This document shows, piece after piece, positions 1 through 11,520 of a stretch of DNA of 64,000 bases. Positions within the stretch are counted from its first letter, which is position 1; the number at the start of each line of letters is the position of its first letter. The position numbers and the translations under genes were made by a program. The DNA is from Plumapathes pennacea. Its lineage: Eukaryota > Cnidaria > Anthozoa > Antipatharia > Myriopathidae. The stretch lies in assembly GCA_964036295.1 (NCBI GenBank), contig OZ038464.1, forward strand, positions 4,653,501-4,717,500, written 5' to 3'. The notes beneath the pieces are model-generated. The model was given only the letters and a program-made list of their open reading frames with translations, searched no databases and had not been told where the DNA came from.

Positions 1-147
1 TTTTTTGTTTGCTTGTTTGTTTGTTTGTTTGTTTTGTTGTTTAGTTCTGCATTACAAATTGTTAAAAAGGATTGCCTTTTTTTCTTTAGGTGTAGATAAT
101 TTAGGATGAACTTCTTTTCTGGAAGTGCACGAAAATAAGAGACCTGA

Positions 148-722
148 TTAAATATCGACCTCACTTTGGGACATATCGACAGAATTAACGAGTTTTAAAG
201 TGGACTGGGTTAGTCTATTTAGCACAACGTTTCTTCTTACATGAAGTTCTTCTTGATGAAGCGTTAGGTTAAACGCTTTCGTCCTCACTAGTGATGCACT
301 GATTGGTTGGTTCAATTGCGTCATGTTGATTTCTGCTTGATTCTTCTTCGTTTTACAACAGAAAACAAGGGAAGACATTGCCCTTCTAAAATCTGGAATC
401 CGGAAGCAATAGATGATGGGATTCATGAAAGAGTTGCTGTACTGAAGGAGTTTAACGCCTTCATCTGGAAACACTCGTAAAATAATATTTGTCAAACTAG
501 GTTGGTAATAATTTGAAAAATATAGGACGCTGTATAGAAGCCACGCTGCAAGAAAAATGATCGTTGTGATTAGCAGTGTAGTGGCAAGTCGCCGATCTTG
601 TTTTGCGTGTGCACCCGGAAATGGTCGCAGTTTGACTTTGATCCACAGACATGAATAGGCAAGACACGTGACTGACAATGGCGCGAGCAAGAACGCCGCT
701 ATGATGGAGTGGAAGGACAGAA
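148..722 (-). pseudogene. Class A GPCR C-terminal fragment (TM5-TM7 and tail)
   Basis: The minus-strand reading frame carries the end of a rhodopsin-family receptor. A TM5-like segment, a basic intracellular loop 3 (AKQDRRLATTLLI), TM6 and TM7 with the NPxxY motif (NSFMNPIIYCF) are followed by a polar tail and a TAA stop at 148-150. The homologue in block B (37,272-38,329) continues upstream through TM1-TM4. Here similarity ends at about 722 and runs directly into the right arm of a TTAA-type MITE. The front half was therefore lost by deletion, and what remains cannot encode a seven-helix receptor. TM6 also carries LLYS where block B has LPYS, losing the usual proline. Confidence 0.85.
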
Positions 723-744
723 GTCGCTTGAAGGAGAAAATTGA

Positions 745-792
745 AGAAGGAGAAAATTAAACTTGATCACTCTTGGGAGTGAAAGGGTTAAT
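745..792. mobile_element. Remnant right arm of TTAA-type MITE
   Basis: The sequence ends in GGGAGTGAAAGGG followed by TTAA, the same right terminus as the complete 200-bp MITE at 38,704-38,903. The left arm is missing because of the deletion that also removed the front of the adjacent GPCR. Confidence 0.7.
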
Positions 793-2280
793 ATTAAATG
801 TGAACAAGCATCCCTTGTAACACACAAAAGTCTCTTAATTTTCTAATTTTTAAAATCTTTCTACTTATTTCCGACTTTAGGACCAATTCCCCCATGAAAC
901 CTGAAAGAATTATTATATTTAAGGTGTGCTCTCTTTTTTTTCTTTACAACAAGGTTATCTTTTCTTAATTTGCAGAATAATTTTGCACAAAATCGACATG
1001 GCTGAATAAACCACGAATTTTAAATATATACCACAAATCACAATCGCCTAAATAGAACTACATGTAACTATGCCTTGGAGCTGAGAAAAAACAACAACAA
1101 CAACAACAACAACAACTTCTCTTTAAAATACACACATCAGTAAACATTATCAAACCGATTGGCCGCATTGTATGGAAAGCAAAATTATATTCAATTCACG
1201 TCAAGGCTTCTGCGCGAAAACGGTTCAACTGCACTCCAAACAGATAATTATCTAAGGTAATATACAACAGTCGAATTGAAAAACCGTCGAGGGAACTCGC
1301 CGAAGAAATACAGAACGCACGTTAGCGACAGCCAACAAAGGGCACTCTTTGTCGACGACCAAGTATGGAATGAAAATAACCATATACCGAAGTAAAAGTC
1401 GAGAGTGAAACTCAAATATTCTTTAAGAAAAAACACTTTACCATCCATCCTGCCGCGCTGTCCTGAAGTTGACCAAGTTGTGTTGAGAGTTTTCCCCAGG
1501 CCCTAGTTTACCTACACTTATATTTACCACTATCCCCCCACCCCCCCCCCCCCCCCCCTCCACTCCCCACATATTGTACTCATCCTGATAATTTGATGCA
1601 CTCATAGTTAACCGTTATGAAATTCGAGTTTCCGACGCAAAGACTCGAAAAAGTGGATCTATATTGTACTCGATAACTCGGAGAATTGAGTCCGTCATCC
1701 ACTCGGAGTTTCCGACGCGAGGACTCGTAGAAGTGGACGCACTTGGAGTTTCCGACGCGAGGACTCGTAGAAGTTCGTTATTTAACTATAACTACTTATA
1801 GTAGGACACCATCACAAGAAAAAAAAAATATTCACCTCACCGAACCTCGCGTGTTTGTGTACCGGGAAAAACTGACTCGTGTAACTAGAGTGATGTGTCA
1901 AACTGATCAGAGAGAAAAGCTCTTATATTTACCCCACTAGTGGATAAATGCGGGCGGTTGATCGACGTGTCTTTCTGTTCTGGCTTTCTTGTGACGTTGC
2001 CGGGATGGAGGGCTTGCACGGACGGACGACTGGGCTGGTATTTTGGTCTCGTGTTGTCACTACATTCCATGTCATCTTTCATATTCTATCCTGCGGATAG
2101 AAACCGGACACAAGAAAAACTGTATTTAATATAAACAATTCCCACGTTAATTGTTGAAAACAACAACAACAAAACACAAGAACGTAAACAAACAATAACA
2201 ACAAAACACAAGAACGTAAACAAGAGTAAGAGGAGCAGGAGGCCCACAAGAAGAAAAAAAGACGATTGAAAATTAGTGAC
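793..2280. other. Non-genic part of block A with short repeats
   Basis: I recognise no gene here. The stretch holds an (ACA)n run at 1,090-1,115, a C-homopolymer at about 1,537-1,558, and a tandem motif of the form GAGTTTCCGACGCGAGGACTC repeated at about 1,625-1,775. The same material is at 43,346-44,700 in block B, with small frame-breaking differences. That argues against coding constraint. Confidence 0.6.
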
Positions 2281-2308
2281 AAAAATATTTCTACCACGTC
2301 ACGCTCAC

Positions 2309-3121
2309 CTTGTACATAAACCATACAAACATAAAAGCTTGTTGAGTGGACAAAATCATTTTCTTTCCCCACTGGCAGCTGAAACTGAAAGAGAAAACAC
2401 AAGTGTTTTAAAACACAGTGTAACCAAAAAATGCGCAAAACCGCAAACTAAGTAAGGGCCCCAATTGTCATGTGTGAACCAAACATATATTCTTGCAGCA
2501 TTAAACAACTTTGCTCGTGCTACATTAATCATGTTATCATCGATTTCTCAATTGAAACATAATTTGTTCGAAATATTATAGCCAGACTCTCCCCATAATT
2601 ACTAGCTTTTGGTCGAACTGTTTGTCAGCCAAAGCACGTTTTGAGTCAGCAAACATTCTTGTACAAAGAAAAATCTGGCATACAAAAATGGCGACCGCAC
2701 TTCGGCAGGCAACAATGGCGCGGTTTCCTCAAAAAGTCCAAAATCTTGGCAGCAAAATTCAGAGCTTGTGGAGAAGCCAGTTTCACAGATAATGCAATTT
2801 GAAAAGTTGATATTTTAGACCGAATAACGTTAACAGTGTCAAAGTAAAACTAGGGAAACTCACCTTAATGTCGGGCGTCCCGCTGTTCACTCGGTGGCAA
2901 AGTTTGAATCGCCCGCGCTGCTTAGAAACATCTGCATCTTGTCGCTTGACTGAAGCGAAGACAAGATAAAAAACTTTTGCCTTTCTTTGCTGGTGTGGCT
3001 TTGATTGGAGCTTCGTTAAAGTAGCTGTTCTGCTGGTGGCTTGAAGCTTCGTTCTTCGGCCATTGCGAAGTTGTTGTGACTTTCGACCTCGTGGAATTAA
3101 TGTGCAGAATATGCGAAACAT
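2309..3121 (-). other. Possible spliced minus-strand transcript, uncertain
   Basis: On the minus strand an open frame (about 3,121 down to 2,863, basic, K/R/Q-rich) ends at a good donor (AAG then GTGAGT). Downstream a second open segment (about 2,384-2,309) is bounded by a pyrimidine-rich acceptor (CTCTTTCAG) and another donor (CAAG then GTGAGC). The phases are compatible. In block B (44.7-45.57 kb) the splice-like sites remain, but both segments contain stops. At most this is a noncoding or decayed 5' exon pair. I do not recognise the product. Confidence 0.2.
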
Positions 3122-3726
3122 TTGGTTGGCAGTTTAACGCGAAGTGGCACGTGCAGCACGTGCGCTGGAAACTACAAAATGTGATGCTAACTTAATCCAA
3201 TTTCTTTGTTGTTTCTGTGCATGTGCTGTGCATGGAAACTGGAGGCACTTGAAGAATGTTTATACGGGGAGACTCCGCCCAGGCTTTGAACCCCCGCGAC
3301 CCTTTGAAATACCAATCTGGCCTCGAATTAGTAACCGCTTTATAAACCTCTTGTAAAAAAATTTCCCCTCATATTCCTTAAAACCGCACGCAGCTTGCTC
3401 GGGAACGCAGCGGCTTTTGGAAACTTCTCAATCGCTGGTTTCTTCACTTATATATCTGTTTCAGAGTCTGTTCTCGCTTTGTACATGGCGGCAATTGCGG
3501 CTGGTCCCCTGTTTGTATCGGGTTTGTGTCGCTCGTCTTTTCTCAAGACGGTTTTGCCGTGTTGTTTACATGTCTCGTTTTGTCCTTGATCTCTCCCTTC
3601 GCTTTTAAGACGAGCTTTCTCGCTAAACTGTTACGTTCTGTGTTACCAGTTTTCAAATTTCTTTGTCAGTTGCCAGCGCTGTACAATAGAATGTTTTAAC
3701 CTTTTTCCTGGAGTCAACCAAATGTA
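3122..3726. other. Repeat-derived spacer, block A
   Basis: No gene is recognised. A fragment at about 3,258-3,345 (TACGGGGAGACTCCGCCC and following) resembles the interior of the CCCGGGGG-ended MITE at 35,981-36,414. Two CACGTG E-box-like hexamers lie near 3,148-3,160. The sequence around 3,690 is the empty site corresponding to the Merlin insertion in block B. Confidence 0.5.
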
Positions 3727-3730
3727 TTAA

Positions 3731-3931
3731 CGCCCCTTACACTCCAAAGTTAGCAGCCTCAATTTCTCCTTTAGTTTCTCACAAGAAATATATCATACTT
3801 AAAGGAGAACTTGGCTCTTGATAACTTACTTAGATGGAAGCTGATTGAAACTTCAATTCTTTCTACATCTCTCATACACTTCTTTGTAAAAGATTGGGAG
3901 AATATACATTTTGAGCTTGGAAGTGAAAAGG
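3731..3931. mobile_element. MITE with TTAA target duplication, block A copy
   Basis: A roughly 201-bp element is flanked on both sides by TTAA (3,727-3,730 and 3,932-3,935). The ends are imperfect inverted repeats: left CGCCCCTTACACTCCAAAG, right CTTGGAAGTGAAAAGG. The interior is related to the sharper copy at 38,704-38,903. TTAA duplication is typical of piggyBac and Kolobok elements. There is no coding capacity, so it is non-autonomous. Confidence 0.75.
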
Positions 3932-3935
3932 TTAA

Positions 3936-4100
3936 TTTTTCTGTGTAAATCTGATTTGGCTTCAGTGTTTCATATTATTGTTGTTGCCGGTTAGTTGAAA
4001 TCGTCTTCTTTACCAAACGGCTCTCTCCAAGAAATCTCAAAAATACTATTTTAGGCCTAAATAGCCGATAATGGATCGTGACGCTTTGATTGTCACCTTT

Positions 4101-4132
<32 letters not shown>

Positions 4133-5735
4133 GGCGCAAAATGATATTTATATTCTGAGTGAGGCCGCCCTATGAACAAAGCAATTGGATTAAAACGGCT
4201 GCTTATGTTTACACTTTATTTTTGTTCATTTCCGTCCACTCCAATGCTGAAATATGCTCATTTCTATATTTTGTGAGTCTATTTTGTGTCTTTACTATTT
4301 CTCTATCCGAATATCTGCATTTCTAGTCGTCTGTATTTTGTAATAAAGGCAAATTGATGACGATAACGAGAACATAGCGGACTTTTCGTCAGTCCTTACA
4401 TAAAGGTGAACGCCCGGTAAACATTCAGAAACGATATAGTGTCGCGATTGAACTACTCTGACAGGGTTCGGGGACAACTTGTGCCATACTGTTTTTAACA
4501 TATGCAAGACACACAGTAATTTTGTGAACAGAACGATAATAAAAAAGCTAAAATGGATAGCTAGAGTAGCTTAACTAGAATATATAAGTTGTAATTGTTT
4601 TTGTAAATATTGCAGTCAAAAATTGTTTCAGTTTGTCGTGGTTTGACAGGACTGTTTAATATTGTTGTAACCATAAGCCATGGACCGACTTGTATTCACA
4701 GTTGAAAATATTGGAAAACAAAAACAAAAAAAAGACAAATGGCATCAGAAACGTGAGTTCAAATAGAAGCTGAGCGAACAAAAGGACACCGAGAGCAGCA
4801 TGATGATAATGAATGAAATAAAGGAGAAGAGAGACGCCATGATAAAAATACGTGAAAAAGAACGCGAACGGAATGAGCGAACCAGAAACATAAATCGGGA
4901 AGAATTTGAAAAACAGCCGAAGAATGAACGTGAACTGTTTTGAACCCAGTTGAATCAAGAAAGCAAGGCAAACGACACTCGATTTAACAAATTAGAAAAT
5001 GAAATTAGCGTGGGGTAAAGCAAGGAGCTGCTCAAGGGACAAAAAGAACAGTTGAGAGATTGTATGACAGAACCCTTGGGGATCGCTCGTGGAAGAAAAA
5101 GGTTTAGAAAATTAAAGCACGTCTTAAAAGCCGTCTTTTTACAATGCAACATAACTAGAGGCCAGAAGTTTCTAAATGTATCTTTTATGTATGTATCAAT
5201 GTAACATGAATCTAAACTATTAGTTTTGTGAGGATACTGAAGAACTAGTAGAATTGATAAGAAAAAAAAGAAAAAAAGAAAAGAAGAAAAAAAAAAGTCA
5301 CAAGTTTTCAAAAACTAGGAATATGCAACCGTTCAAAGGACTTGGATGGTACACGTTGTTAGGGAACGCTTGTATGAATTTTTAAGTGCTTGATGATCTG
5401 ACCAGCAGTATTAATCCAAAAACATGGTATGCGGCTTATTTGTAAAAAATCGTAGACTGGCATGGATATATCATTTAGGAGTTACTAAGGTGCCTGCCAA
5501 AACAAAATAATGTTATAACCTCTGGGCTGCGAGCTTTAATGACGAGCCCCAGCCACCACATTCTAGCAGCCGCGCAAAATCACCATAGGATACGTAATTT
5601 TGGCCAAAAAGTGTGATGAAATATTCAAGGTATGCAAAATTCTCACAGTGGGTGAGCACCAGGACAGTTCCAATACCTGCTGGTGATCGCCAGACTGAAA
5701 TGGGAAATTTCAGCTTGGAAGCAAAAACGAAAAGT
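3936..5735. repeat. Block A intergenic repeat tract
   Basis: This is colinear with 49,937-51,705 in block B; its first part also resembles 35,226-35,680, and 4,275-4,527 resembles 9,165-9,440. It includes poly-T at 4,097-4,132. It also holds a decayed copy (about 4,640-5,200) of the coiled-coil-like ORF that is open in block B; here it is broken by an insertion and stops. An A-rich tract lies at 5,260-5,297. No functional gene is supported. Confidence 0.6.
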
Positions 5736-6815
5736 GATTCGGGCCACACTTGTGATCAAGGAAAAAAGAGAGGGCACTTGAAAGTGCTGCACTGTAGTAA
5801 GAAAGTGTTCACTCAAAAAATACAATGTCATGTGAATGAAATTGTTTCGTACGAATACAAGCTGTTTGGTTTTTGAAGTTCCTGGTCCACGTCCGCTCAT
5901 TTTATACTATTAAACTCCGTGACGTAGCAATGAGACAGCTTTCTATTTACAAACTCAGAAACTAGTTTCATGTTTTAAACCTCACCTCGCCGTTCACAAT
6001 TCTACACTTGCACCGAAGCACGAAAATGATTGCTGATAAGTTTTGTTTGAAGAGTTCTGGAGAACTGGTTTCCTGTGGTAAACAAGCGCAGGAGCACCAA
6101 ATAGTCATCCGGTTCTGATTGCAAACGAGCCGCACCAGTTTAGAAAACTGGTATTCTGTTCTTATAACCGTGCAGTTTTCTTGTTCACAATTGTTTTTTC
6201 TTTCTTCCGGCCCAACATTTGCACTTTTAAGACAGTAGATGCGACGCGCCTGGATGTTTATATCACGTTCGGTAAATATGACCCCCTCCCGTTTCCGGCT
6301 GTTTTCCCAAAGTCGCTTGTCGCTGTGTCACAGTTAACTTTTGTTTTTAAGAAAGGTGTAACACCCAATAATATTATTTTCTGCTTCAAACATGTCACCC
6401 AAAGGAAAACGATTTTGCTATTAGCAATGCAAGATTATTTATGTATAGTATATTTTACCCACGGAATCTCAGGCGTGCCGCCCAAAACAGAAGGGAAAAA
6501 CATAACTTAGCTTTTCTGTTAGAATTTAGAGATTTCGGCCAGAGTATAAAGTTTTTACCCACAGAATCTCAGGCGTGTCACCCAATAATTCGTTTCTGTT
6601 TCAGGCGTGCCGCCCAAAACAGGAGGGAAAACCATTCCTACTTAATATTAATTTTGCTGTTAGAATTGAAAACTTATAGGCACACATTTTTTTGCTGCAG
6701 GCGTGCCGCACTATGACGGCGAAATGGCGGGCTTCCGACCCGGTTTTGGCGAGTTATTCAACTTTTGACGGGTTTTTGGTTTTTGGCGAGGCAGTTCGGT
6801 CATAAACATTGAATA
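5736..6815. other. Segment present only in block A, with short dispersed repeats
   Basis: Block B runs directly from the equivalent of 5,735 to that of 6,816, so this is an insertion in A or a deletion in B. A GGCGTGCCGCCCAAAACAG-like motif recurs at about 6,472, 6,605 and, partially, 6,700, with related text at about 6,573. An open frame at 5,613-5,876 runs into the segment but has no recognisable domain. I saw no terminal inverted repeats. Confidence 0.5.
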
Positions 6816-7452
6816 GCATGTTCAGAACACTTATCTTAATTTCTAACCTACAATTCGGCTTTCTATTAGGCTCGTTACCTGCATTAGTTGTGTGTCGACT
6901 CGCTGACGTGATGACTCATGTTTCTAAAGTGGCATATTAGTTTGTATTACCTTCGCTTTGAACCCTTTTTCGTCTACCAGTGTATCAACAATTCGCCGAT
7001 TGGTGAGGCTGATCGTCGATTGTTACGAAGTTGTTACCTGTCGACCACTCTCTTTAGACATAAAATATTGCGAAGAACAAATCCATTGCCAGCTCTTGGA
7101 ACCAAACCTTTCTTCCATCATTTGCGCACATAGATCTCGCGACAAAAGAACTGAATTCAGTGCGCACCAGTGATTATTTTGAGCCAATTCCACACTGAAA
7201 AGCAAGCAGCCATGTCGTAAAAAAACGCGCGCCCGCCGAATGAACTCACTACTTGCTTTTCTCTATTTGGCTTCTAAGACGTCAAAACAATAACTCTGTT
7301 GACAGGCATTTCGCGGGACCAAAAACTGCCATTACTATTGAGTGCAATCTAATTAACACTTTGGAGGCCACAACCCAACGCCTAATAGCAACACTGTTGT
7401 GACAAGAATGCAGGCTCTGGGGCTCCTCATAAGCCAAATATAATCTGCAACG
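6816..7452. other. Non-genic block A sequence
   Basis: It matches 51,718-52,350 almost base for base. The several short open frames on both strands have no recognisable motif. Nothing functional is seen. Confidence 0.5.
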
Positions 7453-9065
7453 GATGAAGATAGATAAAGCAAATGTATTGCAAAAAGTCTTGTTATAGTC
7501 CAAGGAAGGTTTGCCTGAAAGTTTCAAGAGTTTTCAATGTTTGACAAAAACCCTGTGCTATAGCCTTAGTATCTTGTCAAAATACGGTCATTTTTCGACC
7601 ATCTCAGAATCGCATGAAACTTTCAGGAAACGTTCCTGGGACTATTACGACGGTTGTTAGATATCGTTTGCAAACTTTTAGCCCACGCCAGGGGCGGATT
7701 TAGGGGGGGGGGGGGGGGGGGGATTGGGTGGCTAGCCACCCCCCTCTGAAGTGGCAAAAAAAGGGAATTTTGGGTATTTTGAAATATAAAAATAATCAAT
7801 CTGGACATGTGATTAAACCAGTGATAAAAATACACTCTTGATTTTCTCTTACGTGAGTCGGTCAATTCAGGAGTATGGGGAGCACGGAGGCGAAGAGATC
7901 GTTTTCTTGTGTTCGGAAGGTTCATACTTTGCTGGGACAACTGTCAGATTTGGCTGTGGCCGTCATGCATGCACACACAGTTTCCATCAACAGAAGGCAG
8001 GTTTGCGAGAAATTTATGGCACTGCACAAGTTTTCTGATACACTAATAACATTGTTTAATCTATAAACGAGTTTATTCTGCCTAAATCCCGTTTTCCCAC
8101 GCAATTATATAATCTATACTTACTACAAATCTATAATTTATATTGCAGTAAACAAATTGTGCTTTACCATGCGCAAAATAGAGTATATCACGTTTGAAAA
8201 TTAGACTCTTAACTGTGCTCGAAAATGGTCTTAAAACGCAGGAAATGCCATTTCAGAGACAGAGATTTCAAAATTTCCCGGGGGGGCATGCCCCCCGACC
8301 CCCCTAGCGGCTCACACCTCCGGCAAGACAAGACAAGATAAGACAACTTTTATTAGAGAACCATGTGACTGACTATACGTAGGTTTTTTTTTCTCTAATA
8401 GTATAGGTAGTATTACGTAACATTAGGTATGTGTATGATGATAAATTTGTTGGCTCGCGCCTCCGGCGCTCGAATACCAATACTCGGCCACCCAGCCACC
8501 CCCTCTTTCAAAATCCTAGATCCGCCCCTGCACGCGTCGTGAGAAATTACACCAAATTAGAGCAAATCATCGACTAATTAAAACATCACACCTTTCGCGC
8601 AAATGAGCCACATTTAAGCTGCTATATCTGGCCAACGGATGAAGATAGATAAAGCAAATGTATTGGAAAAGTCTTATTGTCCGAGGAAGGTTTCCTGAAA
8701 GTTTCAAAGGTTTTCAATTTTTCAGAAAAAACCCTGTGCTATAACCTTAGTATTTTGTCAAAATACGGTCATTTTTCGACCATTTCAGAATCGCATGAAA
8801 CATTCAGGAAACGTTCCTGGAATTATGCCGACGGTTGTTTTATATTTTTTGTAAACTTTTAGCCCACGCGTCGTGAGAAATTACACCAAATAAGAGCAAA
8901 TCATCGACTAATTAAAACATCTTCGCGCAAAGGAGCCAAATTTTAGCTTCTATATCTCGCCAACAGATGAAGATAGATAAAGCAAATGCATTGCAAAAAG
9001 TCTTATTATATTCCAAGGAAGGTTTCCTGAGTTTTAAATTTGTAGCCCGCCCGTCGTGAGAAATT
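7453..9065 (+). repeat. Tandem repeat of about 330 bp, 2-3 units, first unit split by hAT
   Basis: Units begin with GATGAAGATAGATAAAGCAAATG at 7,453, 8,638 and about 8,966. Subtracting the inserted hAT element, the first spacing is about 338 bp and the second 328 bp. The third unit is truncated. The second unit preserves the uninterrupted junction AGCCCACGCGTCGTGAG, which serves as the empty site for the hAT insertion in the first. The same array is at 52,354-54,070. Confidence 0.8.
7689..8530 (+). mobile_element. Non-autonomous hAT element, block A copy
   Basis: The termini are CAGGGGCGGATTTAGG and CCTAGATCCGCCCCTG, an imperfect inverted repeat of the hAT type. A 5-bp duplication CACGC flanks the 842-bp element (7,684-7,688 and 8,531-8,535), judged against the empty site in the neighbouring tandem unit. 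The interior retains a piece of hAT transposase C-terminus (frame 7,875-8,066: SFSCVRK, then LSDLAVAVMHAHTVS). It also has a G-homopolymer at about 7,707-7,722 and C/G-rich tracts. About 100 bp present in the block B copy is missing after 8,028, removing the end of the coding remnant. Confidence 0.8.
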
Positions 9066-10380
9066 ACACTTATATAAGTTACAGATCAGCACAGTTGTGA
9101 AACATGCAGAAAGATTCCCTGAAAGTTTCATGCGATTCGAAGGATTGGCCTAGACTATACATCGTTTTAATTCTTTGTGAGTCTGTCTCGTGTCTTTACT
9201 ACACTTCTCTATCCAAATATCTACATTTCCAGTCATCTGCATTTTGTTATAAAGGCAAATTGATGACGAAAACGAGAGCATAGCGGACTTTTCGTCCTTA
9301 CATAAAGGTGAACGCCCGGTAAACTTTCAGAAGCGATATGGTGTTGCGGTTGAACTACTCTGACAGGGTTCTGGGACAACTTTTGGCATACTGTTTTTAA
9401 CATATGCAACATACACAGTAATTTTCTTCTGTCCCTCTTTGTACCTGAAACAAAATGTACCCTTAGTCGTGGAAGACTTACTGGAGAAACGACATCCACG
9501 ATATCTTAGACTTTAGCCGTTAACTTCCGTTTTGTTTCGGGAGTAGGAATGGGGCGAGTTAGGATATGAGTTTATTTATAGTTCTGACGCAGGCGCAAAT
9601 CCACACGAGGTTGGGCAACTGCTCCGTTGGTTTGGTTTTCCGATCGATCGAAGTTCGACAAAGGTTCTGATCAACGCGCTTCTGATGGTATTATAATTGA
9701 TTGCAGTGATTCCCGCTCTCCAACAGGTGAGAGACTCCATGAAACAGAAAGCAGCGCTTACACACTCTGAACCCAGGCACAACTCACATGAGGACATCGT
9801 CTACACTTGTAGTTTTGGCTGTAGCTTCTTTCACATCTCCGACTTTTGTTCGGGGACGGCGAAAACGAAGATCATTGTAAGCCCTGACTGTTTGCCGGCC
9901 GCCTTCTGCTAAATGAGCTGCCCCGACACGAGTAAATGCATTTCTTGTGGATACGGGTCGACAACTAAAAATGTATAGCCGTGGGGTGACCGTCTCGTTC
10001 GGAATTCATCACGTATATCAGTTTTGTAGTGCAGTTTGGATCGAGCTCTAGTAAGTTCAACAGTTGTAGTCAAACTCTTGTTGCGCTCTTCAAACAGGAT
10101 CGCGTGATTAGAAAATCCGATATGTGTCCGCGTCTGAGGCAGCTCCATAAACCATTTTGCCTGTGCATAAAAAGCAGAGTTGGCTTTCTTTGAATGTACA
10201 GCCTGGCTTCAATATGATAGCCTAATTTACACGTATCGCTGAAATCGCCGTGATCTTTGTGAAGCGTTTCTGTTTGATCGCCATAATTCATCACAAGGCA
10301 TTTCTGGGATAATATTACAACTTTTGGCAGATTCAGTTGTGGTTTAAACCCGGGGGGCGCACTCATTATAATTTAGCAGT
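9066..10380. repeat. Block A intergenic repeats
   Basis: This is colinear with 54,070-55,410. The portion 9,165-9,440 is a second copy of 4,275-4,527. The portion from about 9,890 to 10,340 is related to 16,080-16,520 and 57,600-58,060 (shared TGTTTGCCGGCCGCCTTC, GATCGCGTGATT, CATCACAAGGCA). No gene is recognised. Confidence 0.6.
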
Positions 10381-10388
10381 GAACTTGG

Positions 10389-10657
10389 AGTTTGACTAAT
10401 GGTCGGGGGTCGTGGGTCGTGGGTACAAAGTCGTGGGTGTGGGTATGAAGTCGTGGGTGTGGGTATGAAGTCGTGGGTGTAGAAATAGGTCGTGGGTACC
10501 TAAAAACTGTAAAGGTATGTTAATTGATAATACTTATTTATTAATTGGCAGCCAAAATAAGTTTAAACAAAAAAAATTCGCAAAATTAATTCTGTCTGTC
10601 TGTCTTAGAAGGCTATTTCTCTGGAATTACCCCGATATATTTTAATCAATTTCAATC

Positions 10658-10694
<37 letters not shown>

Positions 10695-10840
10695 AAAATC
10701 TACAACTTCGTGCCTCACATCCACATGCCGGGGACCGGATAAGAGAAACTCCCGCACACACGCAACCGGGCCTAGTTGTGTATTTACTGGCTGGTTGTGC
10801 ACGTGGATCAGTTCACACAAATTCACACATATAAAAATGG
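10389..10840 (+). mobile_element. GTCGTGGGT-repeat element, copy 1, right end missing
   Basis: It starts GAGTTTGACTAATGG, followed by tandem GTCGTGGGTGTGGGTATGAA units. It matches 14,191-14,624 up to CACATATAAAAATG. The right terminal inverted repeat seen in copy 2 is absent, so the copy is truncated or its true right end was not found. It contains a C-homopolymer of about 33 (10,660-10,692). Its left edge coincides with the point where blocks A and B stop matching. Confidence 0.6.
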
Positions 10841-10984
10841 CCATTATAATGATTCAGTCAATGATAATCAAATCAACAGGGTTGATTTATTTTATTCTGG
10901 CTTGTGTTTTACAAACGAAACTACAATCTACATAACAGTGAAACGCCTTGCATTGATACCGAACATGTAAAATAACCGCGCTGG

Positions 10985-11290
10985 CTATATAAGAATGACG
11001 TTTAAATCGCATGAATCAACAACATGCCTCTGTTCTGCTGTCAGGGACAGGTATAGTGCAGAAGCAATGTAGACCTCGCCAGTGAACAATGGATTTTTAC
11101 GGCAAATGTGGGCAGAGTTGAGATGATAATATGTGTTGCTGAAATCAGCACTATACTGAAACTGACCAGTACGCTCATCTCGCCGCATAAGTCTTCGGTC
11201 AATATGTTTAACGATAATGTCGTGTGGTGGCCGGCGGTATCTTTCCGTGAACTCGTATCCACAACGATAACATTTTCTCACATTAGAGGG
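10985..11290 (-). CDS. Putative exon, zinc-binding-like CxxC ORF, unrecognised
   Basis: The minus-strand frame is open for about 100 codons and looks protein-like. It has CYRCGYEF (CxxC), RRPPHDIIVKHIDRR, then HLNSAHICRKNP, which together could form a C2HC-type zinc site. It ends at a stop at 10,985. There is no ATG; the frame runs upstream to an in-frame TAG that could double as an acceptor (ACTTAG), though the pyrimidine tract is poor. No copy was seen elsewhere in the window. It sits in repeat-rich DNA and may belong to a transposon. The family is not identified. Confidence 0.35.
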   Translation of the reverse strand, partial: PSNVRKCYRCGYEFTERYRRPPHDIIVKHIDRRLMRRDERTGQFQYSADFSNTYYHLNSAHICRKNPLFTGEVYIASALYLSLTAEQRHVVDSCDLNVILI

Positions 11291-11520
11291 CAGTATCTAA
11301 GTTATCGCAGCTGACATAGCTGTGTGTGAATGCCAACTGAAGCCAGTAAAGCCGGATATTTGATACGCAGTGGAATAAATTCAAACAATAAGAAAACCAT
11401 CTGCAAAATATTGTCAGAAAACACCCTAACAATGCGGCAGTGAACAGAACGAGGAGTCTAAACGAATACACAAAAGTTATTCTCTCTATGAACACGTGCA
11501 GAAATGGAATTTAGACTGGT
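11291..11520. repeat. Dispersed repeat, copy 1 of 3
   Basis: The stretch reading CAGCTGACATAGCTGTG to the AACGAGGAG motif (about 11,308-11,458) matches 12,815-12,960 in the same orientation and 56,030-56,200 in inverse orientation. It has no coding signature. Confidence 0.6.

Larger units (their letters stand above)
1..10387 (+). repeat. Segmental duplication, block A
   Basis: This stretch is a direct copy of block B, aligned by eye in pieces: 1-722 with about 37,115-37,849; about 745-1,010 with 38,866-39,118; 1,011-3,690 with 43,346-46,140; 3,694-5,735 with 49,698-51,705; 6,816-10,387 with 51,718-55,417. Long runs are near identical. Block A lacks three stretches of B (about 1.0 kb across the GPCR, 4.2 kb at 39.1-43.3 kb, and the Merlin element) and has about 1.1 kb (5,736-6,815) that B lacks. 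Similarity stops sharply at 10,387, where a MITE begins. Confidence 0.9.

Noticed and set aside
3395..3608. Hydrophobic small open frames that look like membrane peptides (also 45,843-46,056)
   Set aside because: Overlapping frames in T-rich repeat DNA; both blocks carry them, with no start context, splice structure or recognisable family.
4656..5311. Phe/Leu-rich minus-strand frames suggestive of transmembrane proteins (also 50,530-51,156)
   Set aside because: They are the antisense of A/G-rich text that encodes charged coiled-coil-like residues on the plus strand.
10656..10844. Open frame ending in a poly-glycine tail
   Set aside because: The tail is the C-homopolymer read on the minus strand, and the rest is part of the GTCGTGGGT element.
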